Source: Metopolophium dirhodum (lineage: Eukaryota > Arthropoda > Insecta > Hemiptera > Aphididae). Taken from it: a stretch of 64,000 bases of DNA. Shown here one piece after another: positions 23,608-35,155 of the stretch; position 1 is the stretch's first letter, and every line of letters begins with the position of its first letter. Where the stretch lies: NCBI RefSeq assembly GCF_019925205.1, contig NC_083560.1:65423266-65487265 (forward strand), read 5' to 3'. The position numbers and the translations under genes are program-made. The notes under the pieces are model-generated. The model was given only the letters and a program-made list of their open reading frames with translations. It was not told where the DNA came from and did not search any database.

Positions 23608-26600
23608 ATGACAATTAATAACAGTCTTAAAATACTTCAATGGAATCCTAATGGATTCTACTCCAAATTAGACGAAATCAATTTACTATTAAACAAATAC
23701 TGTCCAATAAAGTATACTGTCTACAAGAAACTAATTTTATCAACGACAAGGTCTGCTCCCTAAAAAACTACACAACATACTACAAAAATAGAACCAATGC
23801 TGGCAGAGCCAGTGGTGGTGTGGCAATCTATGTATATTCAAATTATCACTCCGAAGAAATTATCATTAATACCAATCTAGAAGTGGTCGCAGTAAATGTT
23901 TTAATCAAAAATTCAATAACAATCCGCAATTAATATCTACCAAACTCTCAAAATTTTGAGCAATCCGATATTCAAAACATTATTAATCAACTCCCCTCCC
24001 CTTATATTCTCTTAGGAGACTTCAACAGCCACAGTCCTTTGTGGGGCTGCTCCACTCTTGACTCACGAGGATCAAAAATCGAGCAAACATTATACAGGAA
24101 CAATGACCTCAATATACTTAACAGTGGCCAAGCTACAAGAGTTAGCGCAAGCACGGGACACTTTTCAGCCATCGACCTTTCATTCTCATCAGCTACAATC
24201 ACTCCCTACATATATTGGGATGTCATACCAGAATTATCAAGCAGTGACCGCTTTCCTATCATCATGACGCTAAATCACACAAACTCCCATAATCATTATA
24301 CAAGAAAAACAAAAATGGAAATTAAAAAATGTCAACTGGAATATATATCAAACGGAAATTGATAAAAATATTGATTCAACTTCTTGGACTTATACATGTA
24401 CTAATAATGTAGAAGATAAGATAAAACTGTTCACCGTACTCATTATAAATACAGCCTCTGATGTTTTCGAATTAACTAGTTACTCTAGAAAGAGACCTCC
24501 AGTCCCTTGGTGGAATAAAACAATTAAACAAGCTATACGGAAAGAAAAGACTGCCTTTAACAGATACAAACGAACTTTAGACCTACAAGATTTTATACAA
24601 TTTAAAAAAAAAACAAAGCGCTAGTCAGATACCTTATTAAAAGTGAAAAAAAAAGTCATGGGTAAATTTTACATCTAGTTTAAACAGTCATATTTCCCCA
24701 ACCATAATGTGGAATAAAATTAAAACTTTAAAAGGAGTCCTTTTTACGCAAATAAAACACTGTTGGTAGGGCAAACCGTTTTTACAGATCCTAAAGAGAT
24801 AACCAACCAAATAGGACAGTTTTTTACTCTAACAGTAGTAACTCTAGTTTGAATCCAGACTTTTTGAAATTTAAAGAAACGCAAGAATTGATTACCTTAT
24901 CGAGCCCCACAATTCTCAAAGATCCTATCACAATGTCAGAACTTAACTCTAGTCTTGAAGGAAAAAAAAGTAACAGTTGTGGACCAGACAACATACCGTT
25001 CTTATTTCTCCAGAACATCTCCATTAAAGGTAAAATCCTACTCCTCGAGTTGTATTACAATGTTTGGTCGTCCGGTATTATACCATCGTTATGGACAAAT
25101 GCTAGAATTACCCCTATTCCTAAGTAAGAGCAAGACAAACATAAACCTTCAGGATATCGCCCTATTTCTGTCTTATGTAACCTGAGCAAAACACTTGAAA
25201 AATTAATTTTTAACAGGCTTAATTGGTAAGTACAAAGATTCAATCTGTTATCTCCAAACCAGCACGGATTTAGGAAATCTCACTCCACTTCAGATTGCCA
25301 TGTTAAAATTGAAACAGAAATACTAGAATCTTATACCAATAAACAAACCATGATTCTCATTAGTCTAGACCTTCAGAAAGCTTAAGACACAGTCTGGCGA
25401 CATAGAGTCTTAAATATACTGAGGAAATGGCACATTAATGGGCAAATGTTACAATTTATAACAAGTTTTCTTAAAGAACGTTCTTTCCGAGTAAGAATTA
25501 ATGAACACGTGTCAGATAAATTTGATCTCGAGAACGGAGTCCCACAAGGATCCCCCCTGAGCATTCTACTTTTTCAAGCTGCAATCAACAACCTACCTGA
25601 TGAATTTTCACATCCTGTCAAATCAATTATGTTTGCCGATGACACACATATTTATCTCAAAGGGAAAAACATTAAATCAATGACACGTCAACTCCAAGAT
25701 TGCCTAAATGATCTGTCCGAGTGGTACTTCCACTCAGGTTTTATTTTCTCACCAGAAAAAACCAAATGTATAATGTTTACCAAAAAGAAACAAAGTTCAA
25801 AACCAAAGTTATTTTTGGGAAACACACCCTTACCCTTTGTAAACAACATAAAAATGCTAGGTTTTATTTTTGATAGCAAGCTTACTTGGAAACCTCATAT
25901 AAGTAAGACCAAAACAACCACGACCAAAAATATCAATATCTTAAAAACGTTGAGCCACGCTGAATGGGGAGCTGAAAGTAATATATTAATCAACTTACAT
26001 AGATCTCTCGTTAGGTCCAAACTAGACTATGGATCCATCTGCTATACCAATGCAAACCCCAATATTCTTAAAACAATTGATATAATTCACAACAGCGGTC
26101 TAAGAGTTACAACTGGAGCATTTTGAAGCAGCCCCATTCCAAGTATATTATCTATCTCTGGAGAACCTCCCCTTCATATTCGTAGAATCAAATTAGTTCT
26201 AAATTATATTGCTCGCATCCTATCCTCCCCAGAAAACTCAACATTACCATTTTTAACACAAAATCGTTTTGCAAATACATTTTGGTCCAATACCAATCTA
26301 AAAAAACCACTTGGTTTAATGATGTTATATGAAATGTCACACACCAATATTGATCCAAATTTAATTATCAAACGAGAATGCAGTGTGGTGCCTTCTTGGA
26401 GGGTTCCAACATTTCTTGTGGACACCAGTCTAGCGGATCATAGTAAAAAAGAAACGTTAAATGTTATATATAAAAATTTATTCAATAAAATCATGGACTC
26501 TTTCCCATCTAAACCACAAATCTATACAGATGCCTCCAAAAGAAACTCAGGTGTGGCGATCGCTATCATAAACGGAGAGCAATCCATATCGTACAAATTA

Positions 26601-27288
26601 CCAGGCCATAACAGTATATATACGGCGGAATACTTTGCACTCCTGGAAGGAGTCCACCTAGCCATTCAACTACCCGATTCCACCATTAACATTTGTACAG
26701 ATTCGTTCAGCGCTCTAAACAATCTGAAATATAATTTACACTCAAGCACCCTAGCAATCATATGGTTCATATGGACACCTGGCCATTGTGGAATTGATGG
26801 CAATGAGAAAGCTGACAAAGTAGCTCGTGAAGTAGTAAATAACCCTCTGACCGAAATACCCACGTACGACGTACTCCTCACTCATCGACATCCATAGGAA
26901 TGTCAACACCTTTTGTTCTAATTTATGGGAATCTGAATGGCGTCGTACACCCAATAACAAACTGAGAGAAATAAAAAATACTACCGAATACTGGCCTAAA
27001 CCCCATACATCAAATCGCAAAGATGAAGTAGTTATCAATAGATTACGTATAGGTCACTCAAAGATGTCCCATGGACATCTTATGCGCAGAGAAGAACCAG
27101 CAATGTGCCTAACTTGCGGAGAACCTCTCACAGTCAAGCACCTCCTTATCAACTGCCATATCCACACAGATACCAGAAAAAGTCTAAAATTGCCCAACAA
27201 CCTCTTTGAAGCCCTCAGCCCTATCCACGACAACACCAACAAAATAATCATATTTTTAAAACAAATTGATATGTATAATTTAATTTAA
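23608..27288 (+). pseudogene. LINE ORF2 pseudogene: endonuclease, RT, RNase H, zinc knuckle
   Basis: ORF2 probably starts at the ATG at 23608 ('LKILQWNPNG'). Endonuclease signatures follow: a 'LQETNFI' segment at about 23720 (after a frameshift), 'YLPN' near 23938 (just after a TAA), 'LLGDFNSHSPLWG' at about 24012-24050 and 'SSDRFPI' at about 24240. RT signatures are 'GYRPISVLCNLSKTLEK' near 25150, motif A 'SLDLQKA*D' with TAA replacing an aromatic residue at about 25383, 'VPQGSPLS' near 25540 and FADD at 25632-25643. RNase H (26500-26850) keeps D71, E104, D128, H156 and D166 of its local frame. A frameshift near 26880 leads to the C-terminal knuckle at 27106-27156 and the stop at 27286-27288. 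The protein would nick DNA, prime reverse transcription and degrade template RNA. Multiple stops (for example TGA at 26124) and shifts abolish it. Confidence 0.85.
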
Positions 27289-27411
27289 GAATTTATTGTA
27301 TAACTATACTCTATTATGTACTAATTACCAATTTTTGTTGCAAGCTAACCAAATAACCTTAGCAGTTGATGCTGTACCATGAATAAAAAAAAAATAAAAA
27401 AATAAATAAAA

Positions 27412-28151
27412 ATCAAAAAAATCAATAAAGTATTAAAAATACATACTTAAGTGAACATTTTTTATAAGCGCATAAATTTCAAATAATGTTTACAAAATTC
27501 ATCAAAATCACGAAAATATGTAAATTATTATGTAGATAAAATAAATAATTAAATAGTTAAATAGTTAATTTTAACACCTTAGACTTGAGCATTAATTACA
27601 AGATTCGAGAGTCCTCATAAATTTCTTTTACTGTAATTTAAAAAGGTTTAGCGTAACCACATACTTGTTTATGAGCGGTTGAAGTTAGAATTTTGACCAC
27701 TTTGGATATTCAAATGTATACTAACGATTTATCATCTAAAAATGTTTGTTGTTTTGTTAAAATTCAAAAAGTTTTAATCGTAGAAACTTGAAAAATTCCA
27801 CTTAGTTATTAATTTTCACCTGCTATTAAGATGCTATGCACAATTAAATGTATCCTTATTTTACGCTATTTATACTGCACGACCCTATATTGACATAATT
27901 TTATGATAAGTTGATATTTACTTAAACGTTGTATCATTGTACCTATAATATGATGTTTTGCTTAAAATTAATTCAACCATCCATAGTCCATACTCAGAAA
28001 TTATTGATACTAATATTACATTAACTACCTTAAATAGATACTGATCTAATGATCTACCAGTGGAATAATCGCTTTTTGTACCTAACGATTTTTTTCCCAT
28101 TACTTCACGATGAGGACACGAGGTTCATGTCAAAACCTATAGGTACCTACT
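27412..28151. other. Noncoding stretch with a fragment of the dispersed repeat interior
   Basis: The segment 27460-27540 (containing 'caaaatcacgaaaatatg') is an inverted fragment of the GAGCGGAG repeat interior. Otherwise nothing recognised. Confidence 0.45.
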
Positions 28152-28163
28152 CTATAAACCTGG
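28152..28163 (+). repeat. Left target-site duplication of the MULE
   Basis: The string ctataaacctgg is repeated exactly at 29449-29460 on the far side of the inverted-repeat element. The last base may belong to the TIR, giving 11 or 12 bp, slightly above the 9-11 bp typical of Mutator-like insertions. Confidence 0.8.
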
Positions 28164-29448
28164 GCGGTACTCTATTCGCCCAAAAATGACCTTTCGCTTT
28201 TCGCCCACGTCTCTTTTCGCCCAAATATTTTAAAACTACTTTCCCTTTTTACTCAAGAATATTATATAGCACTTTTCAGCCACATTTTTATAATACACAC
28301 TTTGGGAAACACTATATCTACATCATATATCTACCATGGGCCGCTCAATATTTTAATCTTATCTTTATAATATTTGGAAACTATATAAGTATATAATTTC
28401 TACAATCGTCCACCGTTTAGATATATCTATCTCAGTTTAGTCCGCTTATTATTTTATAAAGACAAGATAATAATTGTATACTAGCTGTAATAACGGTTTC
28501 ACTTAACTCAATCATGGTGGAGAAATATTCAAAAGTGTGGTTTAACTTCTTTCTATAAAGACGAATCTTCAGAAATTGGTAAGTGTATACGGTATACATT
28601 TGGTTTAGTATTTTTAAATCTAGATGAAGTGTCAAATTGTTTCGTTGAAGACCTACCATCTGACTGTCCAGTAAATGACAAATTAACAAATTACTGTGAC
28701 TATTTAACCGATACTTACATATCTGAAGATAGTTTATTTCCACCGAGTATTTGGGTATCTAATACGTCGGAATTAATAAGAACAACCAACGCGTGTGAAT
28801 CTTTTCATTCTTTTTTTAACAAAACTTTTAATTATATTTCTCCACCAATAAGTGCCTGGTTAAGTGTATAAATGAAATTCAAACCGAGGTCTACATAAAA
28901 TTAAATAGTATTCATTTACAAAGGTGTCCCAAAGCTAAAAAAATTATAGATCGACAGCGAAAAAATGAGGAAAAAATACAGCAATATAAAGCAGGAACAA
29001 TTAATCGGTATGATTTGATTAAATCAGTGTAATTTAACTATTCTATCTAATACTACAATACTAACAAATAGGTAATAATATTTTGAAGATTTATATTTTT
29101 GATAACAACTTACTTACATTATATAAAAATTATATAAATGTGCAATCAACAAACACAATACATTTTTGGAGGGTAATAAAAGCCGCCTCCTCGTGGTACT
29201 CTCTGGGTAATGCTAAATGGCTTTATAAAACTAATTTACCTAAATAAATAATTTAAATATGACAAATTTATTGTTATGTTAGATATAATTTAAAGTAAGT
29301 GTTTTCCAAAGCGTGTGTTATAAAAATGTGGCTGAAAAGTGCTATATAATATTCTTGGGCAAAAAGGGAAAGTAGTTTTAAAATATTTGGGCGAAAAGAG
29401 ACGTAGGCGAAAAGCGAAAGGTCATTTTTGGGCGAACGGGGTCTTGCC
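28163..29448 (+). mobile_element. Mutator-like element (MULE) with about 150-bp TIRs
   Basis: The left TIR (28163 to about 28316) and right TIR (about 29299-29448) are inverted copies. After about 17 diverged outer bases they are almost identical through 'ttcgcccaaaaatgacc', 'tttcgcttttcgcc', 'cgtctcttttcgcccaaat' and 'gcacttttcagccacat'. The TIRs themselves hold a recurring 'cttttcgccca' word. An 11-12 bp direct repeat flanks the whole element. The inside holds the C-terminal half of a MULE-type transposase, so this is an internally deleted copy of about 1.3 kb. Confidence 0.88.
28494..29032 (+). pseudogene. MULE transposase C-terminal fragment, one frameshift
   Basis: An open frame follows a TAA at 28491. 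It reads 'RFHLTQSWWRNIQKCGL', 'IRYTFGLVFLNLDEV' and 'ELIRTTNACESFHSFFN', the pattern I recognise from MULE-type transposases of aphids: an FHL..(A/S)WWR block and an 'RTNN..E..H..F' block. The frame runs in phase to a stop at 28869. A shift near 28853 moves to another frame, which continues 'VKCINEIQTEVYIKLNSI' and ends in a TAA at 29030-29032. The DDE catalytic core would lie upstream and is missing. Confidence in the superfamily is good because long TIRs and a long target duplication agree. Confidence 0.8.
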
Positions 29449-29460
29449 CTATAAACCTGG
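29449..29460 (+). repeat. Right target-site duplication of the MULE
   Basis: An exact copy of the 12-base string at 28152-28163. Confidence 0.8.
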
Positions 29461-30344
29461 CATATACAGCTGGGTGAGTTCTACTATTAATTTTGTATTT
29501 ATAAACAAAAAAGTTTTTGAAATATAAATCAAAAGGTTAACTAGAGTTAATAATTTACAAGCTTTTAAGTCCTCGTTACATTATTATTTTAGTTTACGCT
29601 TATCATGAATAATATTTTGATAATTTTATATTTTTCCCCTTCATTTTTTCAAAAGTATTATTTATTTATTTTTAATACTCTTAAACTAATATAAGCTGAT
29701 ATTCGTGTTGACTCATAAAGTAAGTTCAAAGAAAGAAAATTACAAACAACTTTTTTACAACTTAAATTGTAAATGTTTTTTTAATGTCTTAAAAAAATAT
29801 GCTTTAAGTTAAAAATCGAGGGGTAACTCTGCTGAATAGTACCTGCGTCTTGAGCGTTCCTCATCATTGAGTATTTGGTCACTGTAAAGGTTAGGTAAAC
29901 CTTTACAATGAAAAGCCATTGTATATATATATATTTTACATATTATTATGAAAAACAATTATGACCAGTGACACGCCTTCATTTTTTTTTTTTTTTAATA
30001 TTATTTTAAGTTATTTATTTTTCTATTCATATTTATAAATTAATAGATTTTAACTAATTTTTACAAAGCTACCACATGTATTATAACATTATATCATTAA
30101 TGTTAATAATATGTATTATATCTATTATTATCTCATAAATTATATGTATTAAGTCATTACCACGTAGGTAGGTAGGTACTATAGAACGGCGTGAATAGGT
30201 TAGTGGTTTAAATATCTTGTAGTTAGTCTAAATAATTAAATATTTCATTGTTTATAGAAAATAATAATATACGTATTTATATCAAGTCCTTAATTTTTAA
30301 TTTCAACATAATAAATAAAATCATGTGATTCATAATCGATAATT
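29461..30344. other. Noncoding stretch, nothing recognised
   Basis: AT-rich sequence with a T-run near 29983-29997; no gene or repeat end seen. Confidence 0.5.
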
Positions 30345-31166
30345 TTTGTTTGAATATCCAATTTTATCAAAATTAGAATTTCAAATGTCTATAAAATAAA
30401 AAATGATTCTATATGTATTTTAAATATTTAAGAACGCTTTAAGAGCAAATTACGAAAAATTATTCTATACTATTTTCAAGCTTGACCTATAAAATTTGAA
30501 AATTTGAATTGTATATTCATTTTTAGCTACAATATAATTGGCAAATTGTCATAATTTTGGCAAATGTTTTCAAAATTTAAACTTCAAACACTTAAAAAAA
30601 TGTTGGGTATAAATGTTTACGATTTTTTCAATAGGTACATCCAACTTACGAGAACATTGCATCAAGCTTTTTGACATACAGAGTAACAATTATCATAAAT
30701 AAATCGGAAAAACTAAAAAATTAAAAAACGTAAAAATTTTTATAAAAGTAATGTCCTATATATTATAAAAAGAACATAAATATTTGAATAGTAGGTATAC
30801 CATGTAAAACAAAATAATAATAATATAAATATTTGATTAATTGAATAAACGAATCATTTAAAATTTCTCCGTTCTTTATTTTTGAATTAAGACAAATAAA
30901 AACAAAATCGACGTTGTCAAAAACTGGTTTTGCTTTAATATTCTCGTTTTTCCATAATTGTTTTTTTATCGATTATTTTGAAAAGTATGGGAATCTCCTA
31001 CCTACTGTATACAATTTTATACGAGAAATTACTCTTGAAGTGGAAGATGAAACATGAAGAATGAACGTATTTTTAAAAGATGCCGAAAGACAAAAAAAAA
31101 AGGTTCTTGTAACAAAATGCATCATTTTGAAACTAATACATTCTGTGTTCCATTCGGAATCTAAAA
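30345..31166 (-). repeat. GAGCGGAG dispersed repeat, minus-strand diverged copy
   Basis: The start signature is at the right edge (complement of attcggaatc near 31166, with diverged 'gaatgtattag' and 'caaaatgatgcatt' blocks), followed leftward by the 'gaaaaacgagaatatt' interior. The lower-coordinate end is not resolved because the 3' module was not found. The left boundary is approximate. Confidence 0.5.
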
Positions 31167-32820
31167 TAGGTATACGTAATATTAACGTCTAAAATGTTCG
31201 ATAATTCTTTCTTTCAGTTAATACTGATACAATATTATACCTAATGAGAAAAATATTTTAGATTGAATTTTCAATTGAAATGTAAGAAAATGTGAAAAAC
31301 ATATAAAGTAGGTATACCTATAGGCAACTATTTCTTAAAATGTAATAAAAAACTATAAAAGACGAAATAGCAAAATAATAAATCTTTGTAGAACTTTTAC
31401 ATTTATTATTGAAATTACAATTTTATAAGCTCTATGATTTAATTGAAACTTGAAACATATAATGATAATACTTAATTATACTTTATCATGCATTTTATAC
31501 TAGTCTCATAAAATAATAAAAATGTTAAGTCCCTAAGAAAATTTTTTTTTTAATACCAGCTAACTATTCATTTAAAATCGAAAATCGCAACATTTTGTGA
31601 AATAAAACGGAGTCTTCTCAGGTATATATTATTAAAGAAGACTTTTTTTTAGAATAACTGCCAATATAATTCTTAAAATATATATTATACTTTTTTGAAT
31701 AGTACCACCTGCGTCGAACTTTCAATTTATTGCTATGCTTTACGTTTTGTTCACAGCACTATTTTTATTCGAAAATGTGTCATATTATATAAAAATATAT
31801 GACATAGCTATTTTTGATAATTTTAAGATATATGCATAGATCACATGATTTTCCAATCTTTCATTCTCCTATTGTGTTGTTGACCTATATTTGTATCGAA
31901 AAAGAATACTTTTCTTAAAATTGTAATGTTATGAATATTGAATATTTTTCAAGTGGTTTTTCAACCTAAGATGAGTTGAGTGTGATATACTGATATCGCT
32001 AGAAAGTTGAAATGATTTTTTTTTTAAATAATCTATATAAATGTAAGAGTATTTTTTTTTTCTTATAAATAGTTTACAACAAACACAATTATTAATTATT
32101 AATTATGAATAATCGTGTTCAATTTAATGTTTTAAAAATTTTTCATTTTGACAAATTTTGAAAAAAGTGAAGATTTTTTGAATTAATTACGTTAACGTTG
32201 TATGTATAAAGCAAAAACACATTGCTGTAATACTATTAATAAAATAAAACCTACCCGCTGTCAGTAATGATGTCAATGTTAATATCAATCTATTTTCTAA
32301 CGTGGTTAAATATTGCATTTAAATGAAATTATAGTTGAATGTGGTTTACAGTAAATAACAGAGATTTATGTACATATTTAATGTGAGGAAGGAAACAATT
32401 TCCTTTGATAAAACCACCTTTTACTTTATTGCGTTCAAAGACAATTCCTTTGACATGTGTTCTATCCAAATAATTGATATGTCTGTTTTTAACTTCTAAT
32501 GGATATATTAACTATAATGTACAAAAGCTAATACAAGTCGTATATTAAACATTTAAGATTCTTTATAATGTTTGTTTTTAAAGGAAATTGCTTTGCATTA
32601 TTCTCATTTTCTTATCCTTTTGATATTTCCGGGAGACTGGGACAGTTAACAAATCTAACACAGTATCAGAATTGAACTTAACAGTTTATTTTATACACAT
32701 AAATCCTTGTATCGTATCATTGTTTTTAATAATAAAGTGTTTATAACGTGGCATATACATAAGAAATAATATTTTACCATCTAAATTCAAATATAATAAC
32801 TTATATTTTATAATTCTTAA
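31167..32820. other. Noncoding stretch, nothing recognised
   Basis: AT-rich; no protein-like frame. Confidence 0.5.
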
Positions 32821-33947
32821 ATTCTGAATGGAGCGATGAATGTATTGATTTTACAATGATAAATATTTTTTTATTTTTTGTGTATACACTATAAATAGTC
32901 AAAATAATGCTTCAATTTTCAACGTTGTACCTATCGTTTCTAATAGAAAAGTGAGTCTAGTTGGTAAATTTGATAGGTCCCGTTAATTTTCAAAAGCGCT
33001 GGGAAAAACAAAAAAAAAAATTAAGGAAAAACAAGAATTTTTATGGAAAACTAGATTTTGACAAATTCGAATTTGTGTTACACCAAAAAATAATAGGTAA
33101 TAACAGTAGACACATGATTAAAAGATTGTTTATACAAGATAATATTTTATATGCACTATTACATATTTAAAAATTTTAACTCTTTTTAAGCTATTTATAG
33201 GCATAATAATTTTTAATTTTAATTAGTTTTTTTTTAAATTATTGTCGATAAAAAATGTATCACTTGGTGAAAAAACGTAATAATAAATTACAAGATTTTT
33301 CATAAATCGTTATAATAGCAGTTCAGTAATATTAAAGATACATACGTTCAATTTTCTTTTATGAGCATTTGAAGATCAAATGTTGACAAAACTCACAAAA
33401 ATCACGAATATTTTCAGTTTGGTTTGTGGTTAAAATTTAAAAAATCTTCAATTTTTATAGCTAAGGATTGAAATATTAAAACTAGGTTTCTCATAAGTAT
33501 TTCATACTGTTACCAAAAAAATCTAAAAATGATGTAAAAATAGTTTTTTTTATATAATAGATAATTTTTATTTTTAAGTTCAAATTTGGACGAAATTCGA
33601 ACTTTAAATGAAAAATAACAACTTAAGTTATTTTCTTATAATTCAAAAATATTATTCGTAGATGCTTGAAAATTTTAAAGTTGAGCAAATAAAATGTTTT
33701 CGTCAAAAATTAATTCAACCTACAGTTTTACTCGTAGTACAATAAATTATGTAAATACTGAATAGCAATAATATCGTAAAATATAGGTACTTGCTTATAG
33801 TAATATAGTCTTCGCTAAGATTAATTTTTAGTATATAATGATTTTATATCATCGAATTAAAATTTAATACATACCTTACACTTTACAGTGACCCACCGAC
33901 ACCTAATGTACAGTAGAGTGATATCTATTTGCTCACCTATTTTTTAT
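32821..33947 (+). repeat. GAGCGGAG dispersed repeat, long plus-strand copy
   Basis: The copy starts with attctgaatggagcgatgaatg and 'gattttacaatgat' and ends with the 3' module ('cagtgacccaccgacacc', 'gtacagtagagtgat') and a T-run. At about 1.13 kb it is among the longest copies here. A 69-codon open frame (32961-33170), rich in Lys, Asn and Phe, overlaps a segment that is also open in the copy at 42595-42783. Confidence 0.7.
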
Positions 33948-34060
33948 TTTTATTTTTCGTGACAGTTTTGTGAAATAATATAAATCAATACCGACAACAC
34001 TTATTTCGTAACTTGTTTGTCTGAAAATTAAATTGGGAAAACAACAACAATAATTTAGGT

Positions 34061-34215
34061 TTGATCACTATTTTCGTTCGTTCATTTTCTCAATAAGATA
34101 CCATTATGTTGAAATCGAAGCACTCCTTCCGGTAGAAATTTTGTATACAGGATAAAAAAAAAAATAAACACCATTGTAAAACCAATAGATTCCTCACTCT
34201 GCTCAGAATCTTATA
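34061..34215 (-). repeat. GAGCGGAG dispersed repeat, minus-strand 5' end fragment
   Basis: The complement reads gattctgagcagagtgagg, then 'ggttttacaatggtg', a T-run and 'tcctgtatacaaaatttc', matching the first 130 bp of the copy at 2866. It abuts a hAT transposase remnant at 34216. Confidence 0.7.
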
Positions 34216-34572
34216 TAGTTAAAATACATAATTTAATTCATAGTTGATCTTAGATAACTTTTCAACCTTTTTAGGGTTGAAAAAGATCTCTCTGGAGTGG
34301 CTGTAGTACTGGCAATGTACAAAGCTACAAAATATTTGATTTGAAAAATGAGCTTGGTGTTAACTATTTTTGATACCAAACTGATAACGAAAAAAAATCA
34401 CAATATTTATTGAAAATGTTAATAACTGAAGCTTCTAAAATTTTTTACAAAATCCTTCGTATCGTATGATAAAATTTGTTTTTCTTAATCATGTAAAAAC
34501 ACAACATTTAAGTCAATGGGATGGGGGGGAGTCCGGACCCCATGGAATCCCCCCCCCGTAATTACGCTACTG
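34216..34572 (-). mobile_element. hAT transposon remnant with one terminal repeat
   Basis: On the minus strand the element opens with cagtagcgtaattacgggg at 34572, a hAT-like terminus (CAG start). It runs into a short transposase C-terminus and is cut off at 34216 by a GAGCGGAG repeat end. The same terminal wording occurs at 57740-57757. No target duplication can be checked because the other end is lost. Confidence 0.7.
34235..34410 (-). pseudogene. hAT transposase dimerisation-domain fragment
   Basis: The complement of about 34238-34305 reads 'TATPERSFSTLKRLKSYLRS' followed by 'TMN' and a stop, a near-perfect match to the conserved hAT C-terminal dimerisation block. The upstream in-frame segment ('NTKLIFQIKYFVALYI') is less clear. 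This part mediates transposase multimerisation. With the catalytic core missing, the fragment has no transposase activity. Confidence 0.82.
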
Positions 34573-34974
34573 GGAAATCTAACCTGCAGTAGATTGCAAG
34601 ATGCTTACGTAAGACGTGTATAATTATTTAACTGTAAAGTATCAAAATTATACCAAGTTTGTTATTTTTACTTAATTCAAACGATGTGGATTAATACAAT
34701 CAACTAATACAAAATCTTAACCTAACCTAACCAAACCGTACTAAAATCTGATCAATAAAAAAAAACCAAATATTCATATGTATAGATTAAGAAGAAAAAT
34801 TAAAAAATTAAAAATAAGAAAAAAAAACAATGCAAAAATATTGGTCCACCGAAACCTTGGACATTATGTACTAAAATACATAGAAGTGCCACTGCGCCAA
34901 CAGGCTTATCGAATCAATAATTATTATTTTGACAAACAAAAATGTCTATAGTAAATCTCAAAATCCCTGTTTGA
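34573..34974. other. Noncoding stretch, nothing recognised
   Basis: AT-rich, with several repeated cctaacc words near 34720. Confidence 0.4.
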
Positions 34975-35155
34975 TCACCTCCCCGGGTTGGATCTCTGAT
35001 TTACACTTTTTCGCGACAAAACGTAGCCTATCTTCTTCTCAAATGTCTAATCTATTTCTGTACCAAATTTCATCGCAATCGGATGAATGGTTTAGGAATG
35101 CATAAAGGACCCACGGGCAGATAAACATTAATTTATATAATATATAGATTATACA
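34975..35155 (+). repeat. Probable 3' end of an insect dispersed repeat
   Basis: The segment contains 'gtaccaaatttcatcgcaat' then 'cggatgaatggttta', followed by 'ataaacattaatttatataa' and 'tatatagatt'. This wording (accaaatttcatc...atcgg..., then an (a)aacatt tail) is common at the 3' ends of insect non-LTR elements and related repeats. I cannot name the family. No coding sequence was found upstream. Confidence 0.4.

Larger units (their letters stand above)
22557..27411 (+). mobile_element. Near-complete, decayed I-type LINE (gag + EN/RT/RNase H)
   Basis: About 4.85 kb on the plus strand. In order: an ORF1 remnant with a CCHC knuckle; ORF2 with an apurinic-type endonuclease, reverse transcriptase, RNase H and a C-terminal CX2CX7HX4C knuckle; a 3' UTR of about 90 bp; and an A-rich tail from about 27383. 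The RNase H and this domain order fit the I group of non-LTR elements better than Jockey. The low-complexity string aaataaataaaa occurs at both edges (22545-22556 and 27400-27411) and could be a target duplication. ORF1 seems to begin mid-domain, so the 5' end is probably truncated. Many stops and frameshifts make it inactive. Confidence 0.85.
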
